64,000 nt of DNA from Paraphaeosphaeria minitans. Lineage: Eukaryota > Ascomycota > Dothideomycetes > Pleosporales > Didymosphaeriaceae. The stretch's first letter is position 1; every line of letters starts with the position of its first letter. Positions 11,876 through 25,000 of the stretch are shown here, one piece after another. The notes below the pieces were generated by a model. It was not told the origin of the DNA, ran no database searches, and saw only the letters and a list, made by a program, of their open reading frames with translations. A program made the position numbers and the translations under genes. The stretch covers positions 806,001 through 870,000 of the forward strand of contig WJXW01000017.1 of the NCBI GenBank assembly GCA_015832175.1, given 5' to 3'.

Positions 11876-13002
11876 TCAAACCTGCAGTCGACCTTCCATC
11901 ACTGCAATAGCACCTCCGCCAAGGGTGATAGTTTCGATTCCCTTCTCCGCCCCCATTTTCACTGATACAGCAATCTCGCTCCGTCGGCCCATCTCTACAC
12001 CCTGCGTTATTGCATATTCAAGAGTCTGGCCTGGCTTCCCAAGCTGAAGAGACAGATATGCCGCCAGGTCGCTTGCTGCGCTGCCCGTAGCCGGATCTTC
12101 GAGTGAGCCTTCGATCATCCTCGTTCTCAAGTGGCGAACACCTTCGGATTCCGAAGTCTGAACATAGTAGTACGTCCCCACAAAAGTCTCGTCCCATCCC
12201 AGGTCCAGCCCATCAACACTTACCTCGGTGGTCAACTTCACCTTTTCGAGAGCATCCAAGCTTTTGAGCTCTATGAGTGCGAAGGTCATACCCTTGACGA
12301 TGGACACAATCGGAATCTTCACATTGTCTCCAACTGACTCGGCCAGCGCAGGTTGCTGCGCAAGCAATTCCTCTCGCGACCAGGTCCTGTCATGGACACG
12401 ACTTGCAATACAAGTCAGCTCGTATCCGCAGCACATTTGCAACAGACATACACGTCGTGAGGAATCACTGCTTTCGCGGTCTTCTTCGCAGTATCATACT
12501 GAAGCTGGACAGGGCCAGCCTTCAGATTGAATCTTCCCTGAATAATGCCTTGAGCATTGGACTTCTCTGCGACTTCCGACAAAGCAAGACAAGCCGTGCC
12601 TGGACAATGTATAAGCGACGGTTGACACATCTTCGCAGTTCAGCACGAGATACCGATGGTAGGATGTCCAGCAAAGGGCAATTCCGCATGTGTCATGAAG
12701 ATATCCACAGTCCATTCCGAAGGATCATCGCTTAGCGGCTCGTGCAAAAATGTTGTTTCCGAAAGATTGAATTCCCTCGCAATATTTTGTTTCTGCCCCT
12801 GCGTCACCTTGCTTGAAGCCGGGAGGCGAACAATTGCCAGAGGGTTGCCTTCGTATCTCTTGTCGGTGAAGACATCGACAATCGCATAATCGAGTTTCTC
12901 GGAAGTAGACCTCATCTTCAAGTCTGGGAATGTGTTGGATGAACGGTTGTGAATCCACGGAAGAACTTGTGGAGGTATGATGGATGTCCTATCATGACTC
13001 AT
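11876..13002 (-). CDS. PhzF-family protein (isomerase-like)
   Basis: Exons 13002-12654, 12599-12452 and 12401-11876 give 340 aa. Introns are 54 and 50 bp. The PhzC/PhzF fold has two similar halves. Family blocks visible are IVDVFTDKRYEGNPLAIV, FNLSETTFL, HAELPFAGHPTIG (joined by splicing to TACLAL) and, in the second half, EGSLEDPATGSAASDLAAYL followed by a QGVEMGR block. The catalytic glutamate of PhzF is expected in the SET motif, which is present. Members isomerise or epimerise small acids, and most fungal ones have no known substrate, so no phenazine role is implied. The start may instead be the internal Met at 12915, which is closer to the usual N-terminus of the family. Confidence 0.88.
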
Positions 13003-13652
13003 GCCAAGACGCTAACCGTAGGTAGAGGGTGGAGGGTGTACGTACCCATAAACGATCGAGCACGTCAAACTTCAAACAGGCGAGGTTAACGGTCGAGCCA
13101 TTGTGAGCCGATTTCGGTTCCTTGAACAATATACTATACGCACTTACGTACCCTTACACATCGCTGACATCAGCCTTCTACATAGGTATGGTAATATACC
13201 ACAGGTGGCTAGCGTAACAAGACTTCGTGTGCGTAGGTTTCTCTGACTACAAACCGCCTCAAGTCTGTTCCGATTTGCATGTACATTGAGCTCTTTCCAT
13301 CAAGTCTCATGCTTAACAGCCGCAGTCTGCAGATGTCGAAACCGTCACGTGATCATCTCACCCCGAAGACCCGGTGTCCCCCAACACTACGTCTCCGGCT
13401 TCGACACCTTCCGCTCACTGCACTGGCTCAACCAGCTGCACAAAGCCATCTACTCGTTCCACTACGTCAACGACATGGCGGTCCGTTTCGCTCATTGTCT
13501 GAACCAGTTGAGACAGAGTACCACATGGAGCTGCAGTCGGTGTAAAGAGCGGGTGATTCGGAACGTGCATAATGGATTGCCTTAGACATTGTCCCTGGGT
13601 TATTTGTATACACAATATGGGAATTCCGAGATGCCATGTTCACGTACGTGCA
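13003..13652. other. intergenic, no gene seen
   Basis: This gap separates two minus-strand genes and should hold the phzF-like promoter. The plus-strand frame 13286-13585 is open but matches no family I know and overlaps other open frames. Confidence 0.55.
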
Positions 13653-14867
13653 TCACCGATACACCAACATCTCCACCTTCTCCGCAATGGCAAGACAGCT
13701 CGTCAACCCCGGACTCTCGATGCCTAGGAGATTCACAAACCCCTCGAATCCCTCTTCCTTCTCGATCCAGAAATCTACAAAACCCTTGCCTCCGCTCGTC
13801 GCGCTGGCTCGGCCCAGCTTCGGTCGGATCCCCACGTAGTCCAGATCTATCGCATCCCTATCCACCCCAGGGAGATAGGACTGTATGTCGTCGAGGGCGG
13901 CGCTGAGGTTCGCCCGGTTGGGCGTGTAGTCCGAGGGGTCGTCGGTCCACTCCACGTCCGGGCCGAAGCGGATGCGGCCTGCCATGTCGAGGGTCAGGTG
14001 TGTGCCCAGGCCGCCGTGACCGGGAACGGGGGCGGGGTAGACGAGAGTGGAGGGCTTGGGTCTGCTGACGGCGTAGCTATAGTACGTGCCTTTTGCGTAC
14101 AAGGGTTTTCTGTGGCGGTCTGGCGGGAGAATCATGTTGGAGATGGATATAGCAGCGAGGCCTGCGGAATTTATCAGGGTTTCTGCCGTGATGGTTGATT
14201 CCTCGCCGTCCCCGGTTTTGGTGGTGACTTCCCAGCCGCCGCGACCGGAATCGATCGGGCTGACGTGGACGACGGGAGACTTGAAGGCGCAGATGCCGCC
14301 GCGGTTCTCAAAGTCGCCCTCCAGAAACTGCATCAGCGAGTGGCTGTCCACGATGCCTGTGCTTGTGCTCTCGAGCACGCCCGCTTCGGCGCGAACATCA
14401 GGTTCTCTCCGTTGCGCTTCCTCTTTGCTCAGAAACCGCGTCGGCACACCGACCTGCTTTGAGAACTCGTGAATGCCTTCCAACGCCTTGAACTGCGTGT
14501 CGTCCTGCGCGACAATCCACTTCCCCGTGTTCCGATGCGGGATCGAGTGTTTAGTGCACAGTTCGTACAGCATCGACTTCCCCTTGATGCACAGTGGTGT
14601 TTTCTGAGAATCAGGGCCGTAGTACAAGCCTGCGTGGATGACTTCCGAGTTCCGCGACGACGTCTCCGTGCCCACGGTGCCGTGCTTCTCGATCAAGACC
14701 GTAGACGTGCCTTCTCGCCCTTGCAGCTGGCGCGCTATGGCCAGGCCTACGACGCCGCCGCCGATGACCGCGTGCGTAAAGTCGGCATCTCGCCGCGCGG
14801 TCGTGCTGAATCCTCTTCGCATGAAACCCCGGACGCACGTCCTTTGTATAGCTCTTTGCGATGCCAT
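13653..14867 (-). CDS. L-2-hydroxyglutarate dehydrogenase, mitochondrial
   Basis: This intronless gene encodes 404 aa. The enzyme oxidises L-2-hydroxyglutarate to 2-oxoglutarate with FAD, a metabolite-repair step in mitochondria. The first 27 residues (MASQRAIQRTCVRGFMRRGF and onward) are Arg/Ser-rich without acids, like a mitochondrial presequence. The FAD-binding GxGxxG motif (AVIGGGVVGLAIARQL) follows at about residues 32-46, then the DAO-type block SSRNSEVIHAGLYY, which is characteristic of L2HGDH. The C-terminus carries VGIRPKLG and NLLGIESPGLTSCLAIAE, also typical. Length agrees with the family. Family identity is firm; location is inferred from the presequence. Confidence 0.95.
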   Translation of the reverse strand: MASQRAIQRTCVRGFMRRGFSTTARRDADFTHAVIGGGVVGLAIARQLQGREGTSTVLIEKHGTVGTETSSRNSEVIHAGLYYGPDSQKTPLCIKGKSMLYELCTKHSIPHRNTGKWIVAQDDTQFKALEGIHEFSKQVGVPTRFLSKEEAQRREPDVRAEAGVLESTSTGIVDSHSLMQFLEGDFENRGGICAFKSPVVHVSPIDSGRGGWEVTTKTGDGEESTITAETLINSAGLAAISISNMILPPDRHRKPLYAKGTYYSYAVSRPKPSTLVYPAPVPGHGGLGTHLTLDMAGRIRFGPDVEWTDDPSDYTPNRANLSAALDDIQSYLPGVDRDAIDLDYVGIRPKLGRASATSGGKGFVDFWIEKEEGFEGFVNLLGIESPGLTSCLAIAEKVEMLVYR

Positions 14868-15822
14868 CGCGAATCTCCGGCTACTGGCTATCTTCCCAGA
14901 TGTGGCGTTGATTGCGCCCAGTTACCCAGACTATGGAAAAGGGGTACGCTGTGGTTCAGTCAAAAGGAATGGCAACGGAACATGTAAAGCACAATTGGCA
15001 TCATGGGGAAAATAGCACCTTAGAACGACCGCACTGATGTTGATAAGATATCGGATAGTTGCTTTTCGCGCCGCGGGCTAGAGCTCACTCTTACCGAGGC
15101 ACGTGACGTCATTTTGCAGAAGAAATGGCGCCCATGCTTTTAGAACTCCAGAATCACGCGCGATAACTGCAGATGATACCTTCACTTTGTCGAGCAACTA
15201 GGTCGAAGTAGCCCATGGATAAGTTCCATGGTACACCTACAGTTGCTGGAGCACCACGATCTTTCAAACCCAGCAGGACACTTAACCGACGGAGCACACT
15301 CCGCCCAGCCACGTTTCCACACATGCGCATGATCAGGAGGCGTTTCCGTTGCTGCAGGTACGAAGTAGCGTACCGCTCTTGATCGTTACCCCTGGAAACA
15401 ACGTCTACACACCCATAGCAACAGTTGATTCGAAGAGACAGCACACACCTTATGGCGTCATAGATTAACATTATTCCTGTACACGTTCTTGCTTCTGCGC
15501 ACTATATACCCAAGGCCTCTGCAAGTGAAGCATCCCTTTAACCTAATCATCGCCAATGTAAAGAAAGCCTACATGATGATCCAGTCATGGCCATGTTCGG
15601 TTGCCGTCGCTGTATCCCAGCCATGGGTATTTACAGTAAGGAAAAGAGTGTGCTTGGCTGCACGCTATGCAGACAAAGATGCGGGTGAAGCTCCGATGGA
15701 GGAGATGCTCAAACGCCAGTAGAAGTTCAACTTTTGCATGTAATTACAAGGAACTAAGATGGCTGCGCAGGCTGTGCCGCTAACATGGCAGTGTGCAGTG
15801 ATTGATTCGTTCAGTGGTACGC
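14868..15822. other. intergenic, no gene seen
   Basis: This gap separates the L2HGDH promoter from the 3' end of the chitin synthase gene. The small open frames (for example 15154-15471 minus) show no motifs. Confidence 0.55.
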
Positions 15823-18492
15823 TCATTTCGGAGGCTTCTTGCTTAGCCTCTTGCGCTTCTTCTCAGAGTCGTTCGATCCGCTGCGCTGGTGGCCGGAGTC
15901 CAGCCCAGCGACGGGCGACACATCGCGCATCAAGCCTCGCTGCTGTTGTTGCTGCAGCTCGATGCCGAGGCTCTGCTCTGGTGCAGTGAAAGCTGAGCGA
16001 GCGAGTGGGCTACGGCCCTGTCTTTGATCGCGCTGCCCATTGCTGTAGGTTGGTTGCGGTGCCTCTAGCTCACTTTGACCGTAGTCCGAGGTCTGTCGAG
16101 CAAGAGGCGAGTTCGTAGCAGGCGCGTAAGGGCTGAGGTCACTGAGACCCCTGTTGTGGGGCGGTCTTTGCGATCCCTTGGTCTGGGACATGTAGATGGA
16201 TTCATCGGAGAGTGACTCGACTGACTCGTGGTAGTTGTTCTTGCCGGAGCCGGTGCCGACCTCGTACGGAGAGTTGTAGCGGTTGTCGGCCTCGAAGTAG
16301 GCACCTCCGGCGGGCTTCTGTGCTGCTTGCGCTTTGTGGTAGATGGATGCGTCCGCAGGGTCCATGAAGGATTCGACACGGCGGGGCATGTAGATAGAGT
16401 TGTTGTTGGACGTTCCAGATACCATCGAATCCATGGACGAACGAGGATGCAATGGGATATTGGGGACATTCGGGTTTCTGGGAAGCATGTTGGGCAGAGT
16501 GAGGCCGGAGTCGTTGGAGCCTTGTTGGTACCATCCATTGGGCAGACGTTCGGCCGGGGCAAAGCGACCTTCCAGGTGGTCGGACGGTTGGAGCGGAACA
16601 GGAGCCGGGCGGCCCTTTTGTGCCTCTGCAGCAGCCTTGAAAGTCTCGGGCACAACGTTGAGATCGTCACCGGCAGCTTCGGCCTGCTCGATAGCTTGGG
16701 CGGGTGTCGTGGTTGCGTCGGCGGTTCCAGCATCCGCACGAGGACCTCCCCAAGTACGCTGACCAGCCGTGAAGATACCGTATACCATGTAGACCCAATT
16801 GAAGAAGGGGTTGATGATGAACATGATAGGGTAAAGCATAATCTTGTAACGGCCGAGTTTGGCACCAAAGTAAAGCATAAGCAGCCAGTTGAGTCCGAGC
16901 GAGATGGCGATGAAACCGACCGGCAGGTTCTTGACCTTCTGTGATGTCGTGATGAGAGAAATGACCAGGATAAAGAACAGGAGGGCCGTGGTTCGGATGG
17001 TGTTCTGCATGAAACGGACGATACAAAGGATTGGGTACCGCTTCCAGAGTCGGATATCAGTCAACATGCACACCTCATTAGTGATGAAACCCAGGAACCA
17101 GCGGCGGCGTTGCTTCAGAAGGGAACGGTAGGATTGCACAGCCTCAGTCTTGCAGAAAGCACCAGTGTTCATCTGGATCTGGTAACGTTCTTGGGCGCCA
17201 ATCATGAACAAGTGAGTGAGCCAACGATCTTCGCCAAGATGGCACTTACCGTAGTCGAACAGGTCATCGCACTGCTCGGCTTTGTCGGCGAAGTAGTACT
17301 TGGACATCTTGCGGAAAGCGGAGAAACGAAGGATAGTAAGAGCACCAGGCAAACATGTAACAGCACCGCAACCGGACTCGACTGATCGCTCAAAAAGTTG
17401 ACCATGAATGTATTCCATATCCTGGAGGAGAGTGATGAGCGAGTTCTTTTCCGTAGTCGAAGTGATGACACCAGTCATGGCCAGCATGTTCTTTTTACTT
17501 CCAGGCTTGAGTTCCATCTCGTACATGAAGTTCTGGATGCAGACCTTATCGAGGATGCAATCGGAATCGATGAACAGCATGAAAAGGTTGTCGTTGCGCT
17601 TCAGGTACTCGGCGTAGATCTTGTCGATGAGCTTGAATGTCCTCTTCTGGCAATGACGCTTTCCACCGTGAGGGAAGCGAGAAACGGTGATGCGGCAGCT
17701 ACGGTACGTCACATCGATAGACTTGGGGTACGAATCCAGGGTCAGCGGCACTCCGAGCTTCTCGATGGTGTTGAGGTACAGCTCGTCTTCCTGGTCTCCG
17801 TCGAATGAGAGGAAGATGTGCAAGCACGAAGGTGGGTAGTCGCAGTCGACGAGGGAGTCACACGTTCGCAAGAGGATCTCCGGGACTTCCTTGTAACAGG
17901 GCATGACAATGACGACCTTGGGCGCCGATGCCTCGTCCAAGACAGACTTGATCCTCTTTGTTCGGCCAACGGAATGGGTAACGAGCTGGTAGACGCAGAA
18001 AAGCCACGGGATAGTGAGGAGACCGGCGAAGGACCAGAAAGCGAACCACTGGAGGATTTGTACCATTTCGGTCGGGAAGTACTTGGTGACCTGGGCCGGT
18101 AGAGGCAGAGTGACGACCATGATGGGCAAGAATATGGCGCTGTGAAATATTAGCAAATGCGTGCATAGAATTACGAGGCGGCATACCGAAGAGCAGTGAA
18201 AACAATCATCATGATGGCGGAAAGTATGCGAATGCTGATGGTCTCGGCTTTTTGGAAACATTTGACTAAGCAGTAGAGGAATGCGGCGACCCAGAGGAAC
18301 CATTCGAGCAGAGCAGCAAGCATGCAAGTGCCAACGATGGCTACATAGACAATCTGCAGATGGTTAGATAGGCGCCTCGTGGTGCATTCTGTGGGGTCGA
18401 CTCACATCTTTGACCGGCCAAGGGTCTGTAAAAGCGGGAACGCCATCTGCGTCGGCAGCGCGGGCAAAGATGCCCACGTATTCCCAGGTCAT
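15823..18492 (-). CDS. chitin synthase, division 2, probably class VI
   Basis: Exons 18492-18406, 18353-18187 and 18139-15823 give 856 aa. The enzyme polymerises UDP-GlcNAc into chitin at the plasma membrane. The N-terminus (FARAADADGVPAFTDPWPV) and the following TM segments (residues about 30-85 and 110-140) are recovered only by splicing. The glycosyltransferase core shows SFDGDQED, the acidic motif LFIDSDCIL (Asp276, Asp278), GEDRW (about 387-391) and the processivity motif QRRRW (428-432). Three or so TM helices follow at about 455-560. The last 290 residues are a disordered tail rich in Pro, Ser, Gln and Asn. There is no myosin motor and no cytochrome-b5 domain, and the protein is short, which argues against classes IV, V and VII and for class VI (ChsD type). 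The class is an inference from architecture. Confidence 0.9.
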
Positions 18493-21400
18493 ATTAAAAA
18501 GAGGTCGACGCTGTCAGGCGTAGACTAGCTATCCAAAAAGTGTTGACCAAGGCGGGGCACCGATACGAACAGTGGTTCGAGGAGCGGGTGCGGTAGCGAA
18601 ACAGCGATTGTTTATATCATGGACCTAGCGGGGTCTGGAAAGTGGAAATCTGAAGCCGGGCTCGCGGGGCGACGACGGTGATAAAGGCCGCGCGCTGGGC
18701 GACGTCGGATGAGGCGAGGAAGTGGAAGAAAGTGCCAGGGCGGTGGAGGGTCGGTCAAGTGATACAAGCACGCTTGCCAGCAGAAGGCGTTGCACAACGC
18801 TAGATAATGAGGGCGCACCGGGTGGGAGGCGAGCTGCGAAGCTGGAAGAGAGGCAGCTGGATCTTGTTCCGGGTTCGGGGCAGGGTTGTGGTAATATGGC
18901 GGCTATAGACGAGAACTCGCGGAGGTTCCAGATGGGGAAGGCAAACGAGTGTAGGAATGGAAACAGCGAATGAAGCACCTCTCAGGCTCTCATGAATGTC
19001 GGAAGCGAGTGAGGGGTTGGAATGCGAGGGAGAGAGGACCTTGGGCTGGGAGGGAGGAAACAAGCACCTGCAAGAGAGCAATGCTGGAGGGGCCGGGGAT
19101 GTTTGTAGGCGCAGGTGGTGCGGAACGCTGGGACCAATGCCTCGCCCAAAGCGTGCTGGTGCCGTGCGATCGGCACAGGGCCGTCAACAGCTGCTGCTGC
19201 AGGCTCTGGACGGCGGCTCGGCCATGGCATGCCATGCCATAGACTAGGTAGGTAGATTATCTACCTGGGTACGAGTTCCGCGCAGCCGACCAGGAGCAGC
19301 CTTGCGCAGTAGTTGCGCCGTTTGGCGCGTTGCATGGTGCGCTGGTTATTCCTAGACACAGGTCCGCCACAGGATTCATGTCAATCCATCTGACTTGACG
19401 GTAGTCTAGCGTCCCTATCCCCATTTAGCCTATGTAGGCTAAGCTGGCCCGAGTTGGCCTAGAACAAGGTTTCAAGTTCCAAGTTTCAAGTTTCGACATA
19501 GTTGATCATGTTCTTAGCAACCTCTCGCCTATGAAAAGAGCAACTAGAAGATTTGTAAGTTTTCTTCATTTGTACCGTAGACTTCGAGTTGGACAGGATG
19601 AGAACATAGGGTGAGAGTATACCTAGCAGTAGAATGAATAACGTCAACACTCTGGAATGTTCTGAAGATTCAGAGTGTCGAAGAAAACATAACATCTCTC
19701 AACTATACGCTAACCCTCGCTAGGATCACTGAACGCTGACCCTTGCTAGGACTACTCAACGCTAGCCCTCGCTAGGATTACTTACCGCTAACCCTCGCTA
19801 GGGCTACTGAGCGCTAACCCTCGCTAGGATTACTTACCGCTAACCCGCTCTAGGATTACCTGGCGCTAAGGCCAAGCCAGGCTAACCTGTGCGCTCGGGC
19901 CGTCATGCATGTCTCGAATCCTCGCTTGCCCCGCTCAAAGCCTCAAAGGGGGCACGACCTCGCGGCACGACCGCCCAGAGCCGACGACCTTCCCCCGTTT
20001 CAATATTTCGCGCCCTCCACTCGTCTCCATGCACAGCGCATCACATCTACCTTGGGATTGATCCTCGCTGGCCCCAGGCGCGTAGCTACTTGCGAATACA
20101 CAGTAGTTGGCACCTAGCCGCCGCCGCCGAGCCGTGCTTCACCACCCGCCTCTCCATGCCATCATGCTGCAGGCGTAGCGGAGAGATGGCGGGCAAAAGA
20201 CTCTCGCACTGCCTCAAGCGTCTCCAGTCGAAGGCCAACGCCAGGGTGTCTATTGCCAAGCAGATCGCGTAGCGACAACGCACCCAGTCTTGAACCGAGC
20301 ATCACCTGAAGCACGCTGCGTGACTCGCTGCGTGCTGTCAGTCTTCGCTCACCAGGCAGGGCACTTTCATGCGAAGCCTATCGATATCACAATCAAATCT
20401 TCCCCTATTCGCATTTGCTCGTAGCTTGGTGGCGCCGAATCACCATGTCTCGACACTCGCAGTTCCTGTGTCTGTCAGCCAGGCATCGACGGCAATCTTG
20501 GTCGCATGAGCGCGGCTTCGGCTTCCAGCGTCAACGTGCAGCAGCGCGGGTGCTACAGCATACGGCAATGTTCCATCGCAGCAGCTTTCCTTCCAGAAGG
20601 CCATCCGCCTGCTTGATGTTGCTATGTATACTTGAACATGAGGCTGAGCAGGGCTAGTACCTCCACCGAATTTCCATGTGGTTGGGATACCGTACCATCG
20701 TGCGGGTGCTGATCTCGCCCATGTCTAGATGGTGGCGGCAACCGACCCGATCCGAGCTGACGAATAATGTCGTGCATCATCGTAGTAAGCGACAAGAGTG
20801 CGCAACAGCGTACTTTGACGTAGACTAGGTACCAGCTTCTTGCCCGAACGTGATTCTGTTCAAAATCTTTTACTTCACTTCACTTTACGGCAATATCAGA
20901 CGTGCCTCCCTCCGCCTCCGTTTCTCTTGGCATGGACCAGCTGCTAGTCATCTTGATTAGCTCAAGTCAGTTCTCCACAAGAGGGCCTGAACCGCGCACG
21001 AGTTTTCGCTTCAAGGCAGGGCTAGTAGGACTCAGGGGTACGACTGTTGATATGTCATAGCGCTGATGGCCCGTCGAGACCTAGTCGACCGTGGATGAAC
21101 TTTGGAACGCCGGGAGCTGATATAGATATCTATCTAAGTGCCTGCACCTTCCTCCGCAGTGCGACTGACTGTACCCCATAGGAGTTGGTAGTGACTTTCA
21201 TTGCTAATGTCTGTCTCCAGTGTGGCGATGTGTTGAAAGCGTCCCAAGCCTGGTCATCATCGATCTCCGCAGCCCAACATTTTGCAAACGAACGAAATTT
21301 GGCGGAACAGCTTTTTGCGGTGCCAAAGCTCGGGTATCTGAATGTGAAAAGATTATAGCAGCCCTCGGGATGGCAAAGTAACCTTGGAAGCAAGGCCGCT

Positions 21401-22044
21401 ACGAACGCGGCGTGAGAGCTTGACACTGTGAAGAACGACCTTGTGTGCTCCATCAAAAGCCTCTTATATAGCCATGGCCGTTGCGGGCCAGTGATTCTTC
21501 TGAGATACTCATAGCTTGAAGAAATATACAGGCAACTGATCTTCATTGCCATTGTTGAAGCTGCAGTTGCCTTTTTGATGTAGCCCTTGACTTTCTTGGG
21601 CACGCTTGGCCCTGCTTTTGCACGTCGCAGAGCATCTCGCAGAGCATCTTCGGATTCATTCAACCATGTATTAATCGAGCATGAATTCGTACAGTGTCCG
21701 TGTCAGATATCTTTCACAACTGCTGATGATGTTGGGCAGTGGTGGCGGCCACTGCAGGACCGCCGCTTCAACCCCCGCGACGCACGTACCACCTCTGATA
21801 ACGCAGGTACGAAGAACTTCGAGTGGACAACCGTTCTGAGCAACAGCACCACTGCCATACCGAGCCGCGTACCTGCCACACGCACAAACCGATTTGCTCT
21901 CTCGAGCTTACGCACGAGCAACAGTCAAATGCACGCAAACGACGCACCGGATATAGCTGCAAACCTCTGTGTGCACCTGTTGTAGCGATCCCGCCCTGCC
22001 TTCAATTTCCGCCCCTCCCCCACTGCGGGACCGCCACCCCAACC
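18493..22044. other. 3.5-kb gene-poor region
   Basis: The first part is the chitin synthase promoter and 5' UTR. Near 19240-19270 there are CTAGGTAGG-type words and a small inverted repeat (aggtaga-tta-tctacct, 19250-19266), and another at 19426-19441. A 26-bp minisatellite lies at 19709-19864. A 177-codon frame on the minus strand (21130-21663) has no motif I recognise and is not called as a gene. The frame 19889-20272 (plus) also looks spurious. The final 100 bases are the UPF2 promoter. Confidence 0.55.
19709..19864. repeat. 26-bp minisatellite, six copies
   Basis: Six copies, each exactly 26 bases, have the consensus gctaaccctcgctaggatta followed by cttacc. Copies differ by a few substitutions but not in length. 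A seventh start (gctaagg) is lost in unrelated sequence. Most units contain CTAACCC, a telomere-like word, and a short inverted element (ctaaccctcgctagg), but the spacing is not that of a telomere. Confidence 0.92.
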
Positions 22045-25000
22045 ATGGAACGGCAAAGGAAACGTATGTACCAGCTGCGCATGCTTGTACATAATCTCTG
22101 ACAAGATACAGGAGAGCTCCGCGAGCTCAATATCAGGATCTGGAATGGAGAACAAGGTATGACGCGCTCTGCCGTGATCTTCGTGTGCTCACCTTGCGCA
22201 GATGTGTTCCCCATACACGCCTCGCTCGACTCGTCCATGAAAAAGAACACAGCCTACATCAAACGTCTGCGAACCGGTATTCAAGCTTCGGCTCAGCCCC
22301 AGTTTCTCCAAGATGTACAGACGCTGTCTCTCCACAAATACCTCTCCGAGATCATCTCCGCATGCTACGAAGGCCTCTGCAAGCTCAAGACCCCGGCGGA
22401 AATCGCAACCGGCGTCGAAGTCGTCAGCGCCCTCCACCAGCGCTTCGGACCGACGGAGTTCACTGCATATCTTGGATGGTATCTCGGACGGGGACTCAGC
22501 ACCCCCGATAAATCGCAGTTGAAAACGCTTGCGCAGGATGTGCGCGAGAAGGAAGAGAAGGAGCGGCTTGCGCGCCAAAGGATCTTGCTGCGCGTCGCCA
22601 CCGAGCTATGGCTTGTTGGTGTACTGCGTAGCCTAGATGACGTCTCTCGACCGGAGGTAGCTGGCAAGACCAAAGAGAACGTGAAGCTCGTGGAGACCAG
22701 CAAAGCTAGGGCAGCTGCAGCCTCGAGCGCTGACGCCGAGCCGTTTCCACTTGAAGTTCTGAAGGATATGCTTGGTCACGACCGCGAACACGTTAATCTG
22801 CCTCTGCTCGTCATCTTCGCCAAGGCTTTCTCATGGGACATACTCGGAGCTACGACGTCTGCCGCCGAAGGCCGCAAGCATGTTAACGAAGATGGCAGCA
22901 CCACGACCGACAAGAAGGAGGATGCGTCGGCGACAGAAGATGACGATGCCGAGACCAAGGACCCGCCTGTCATTGGGCCCGAACTGCAGCAGCGATTCAA
23001 GAACATCCTTACGCGCTACTTCGAAGACGTCAAGGCGCATTTGCTGCGCGATCAGAAACAACTCGCCAGCCAAGGGCGCAGAAATGCCGAAGCATACGTC
23101 AAGTCGGGAGAAGTCTTTGAGGATCGCCAGGCGAACTACGAGAAACAGACGAAGGCCCAAGAGAAGCTCATTGCCAATGCACAAGTCTTGGCCGATGCAC
23201 TGGGGCTCGATATGCCCGATTTGAAGGAGAAGGACACGTCTGCGAATAATGGGGACGGCTTGATTGGTCTTGTGAAAACGGGAGAGTACCTGCGCGGTCG
23301 AAGTGACGGTGCCGGTATATGGGAAGACGAAGACGAGCGTCGATTTTACGAAAATCTCATCGATCTGAAGGATCGCGTGCCTGGGATTCTATTGGAAGAG
23401 CCGAAGAAAAAGAAAGTGGATGATGAACAAGTTGGCAAGAAGACCGAGAGCAAAGCAGAAGTTGATGAGAAGGAAAAGCCAGAAGCTCCATCAGAAGCCA
23501 AATCTTCAGAAATGGATGATGCATCTACTGCCATTGCGAACAAGTCTGTGGGGGCTCAAGTAGATGCTGTCTTGGCCAAGTTGCCGGAACTCAACACTAA
23601 AGATGCCGTGGACGGGACAGCCATTGACTTCTGCTTTTTGAACTCTAAAGCATCCCGCAACCGCCTAATCAAAGCTGTACAGGAGATTCCAAAGGGACGA
23701 AGCGATTTGCTGCCACTGTACTCTAGGCTTATCGCAACCCTAGGAAAATACATGCCTGACGTCTCGCAAGGTCTTGTGACCTACCTTGACGACGAATTTC
23801 GCAGCCTTCAGCGGCGCAAGTCGAAGGATTTCCTTGGTCAAGTTCGGACACAGAATGTTCGGTATCTTGCCGAACTGACCAAGTTTGGCGTTGTTCCTGA
23901 ACATGTCATCTTCCATTGCCTCAAGGTCAGCTTGGACGATTTTTCTCGCATGAATATCGAGATCATCTGTAATTTACTGGAAAATTGCGGTCGGTACCTC
24001 CTTCGTAATCCCGATACCTCACCCCGCATGGCGTCGTTTTTGGAGACTTTACAGCGCAAGAAGAGCGCACAAGTCATGGGACAGCAGGAACGTATGCTGA
24101 TTGAAAACGCCATGTACTACGTCAACCCGCCAGAGCGTGCCGCAATCGAGCAAAAGGACCGGACTCCAATCGAACTCTTCCTTCGCAAGATCATGTATCA
24201 AGACCTGACCCGCCGATCAGTCGACAAGACTGTTCGGACGATCCGCAAGATGCATTGGGAGGAGGAGGAGGTAGTGGGCATCCTACACAAGATCTTTGCG
24301 AAACCGGGAAAGATCAAGTACAGCAACATCCACCTTTTGGCAATTATCCTCGGGACGATACATCGATACCATCAGGACTTCACCATTTCCGTCATCGACG
24401 AGCTTCTGGAGTCAATCACCTTTGGTCTCGAATTGAACGACTTCAAGTTCAACCAGCGAAGGATAGCGGAGGTGAAGTACTTGGGAGAGATGTACATCTA
24501 CCGCCTGGTAGACTCTCCTCTCGTGTTCGATGTCTTATACAAGCTCGTGAACTTCGGTTGGGAGGGCGGATATGCTCGCCCCGGCGTATACAATCCTTTA
24601 GATCTTCCAGACGACTACTTCCGCATTCGCTTAGTGTGCAATCTGCTGGAAACCTGCGGCATGTACTACGACAAAGGTGCAGCCAAGAAGAAGCTCGATT
24701 TCTTCTTGTCCTACTTCCAGTACTATACCAACATCAAGGAAGCATTGCCAATGGACGTTGAATTTATCGTACAGGACGCGTACAGTCTTACGCGGCCCCA
24801 ATGGAAGCTGATCACGAACTTGGACGATGCGGCTAAAGCGTTTAGCGAGACTGTCCATCAGAACTACCAGGCTTCTTCGAGCGGAAAGGCCGCTGAGCTT
24901 GAAGAGGATGAAGGCTCTGCTTCTGACGATGAAGACGGCCCGGATGACGAAGATTTTGTCATGCCAGAAGGAGACGATGAGAAGTCGTCCGGAGAGGACG

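Noticed and set aside
13286..13585. plus-strand open frame between phzF-like and L2HGDH genes
   Set aside because: No motif, and frames are open on several phases and strands in this GC-rich block.
19709..19864. interstitial telomere or CRISPR-like array
   Set aside because: The units are contiguous 26-mers without spacers, so not CRISPR. The telomere-like word occurs once per unit and not in tandem.
19889..20272. 127-codon plus-strand frame
   Set aside because: No motif, compositional bias and overlapping open frames suggest chance.
21130..21663. 177-codon minus-strand frame
   Set aside because: It is long enough to consider, but I recognise no domain, signal or splice context. It could be a lineage-specific gene, so a transcript would reverse this.
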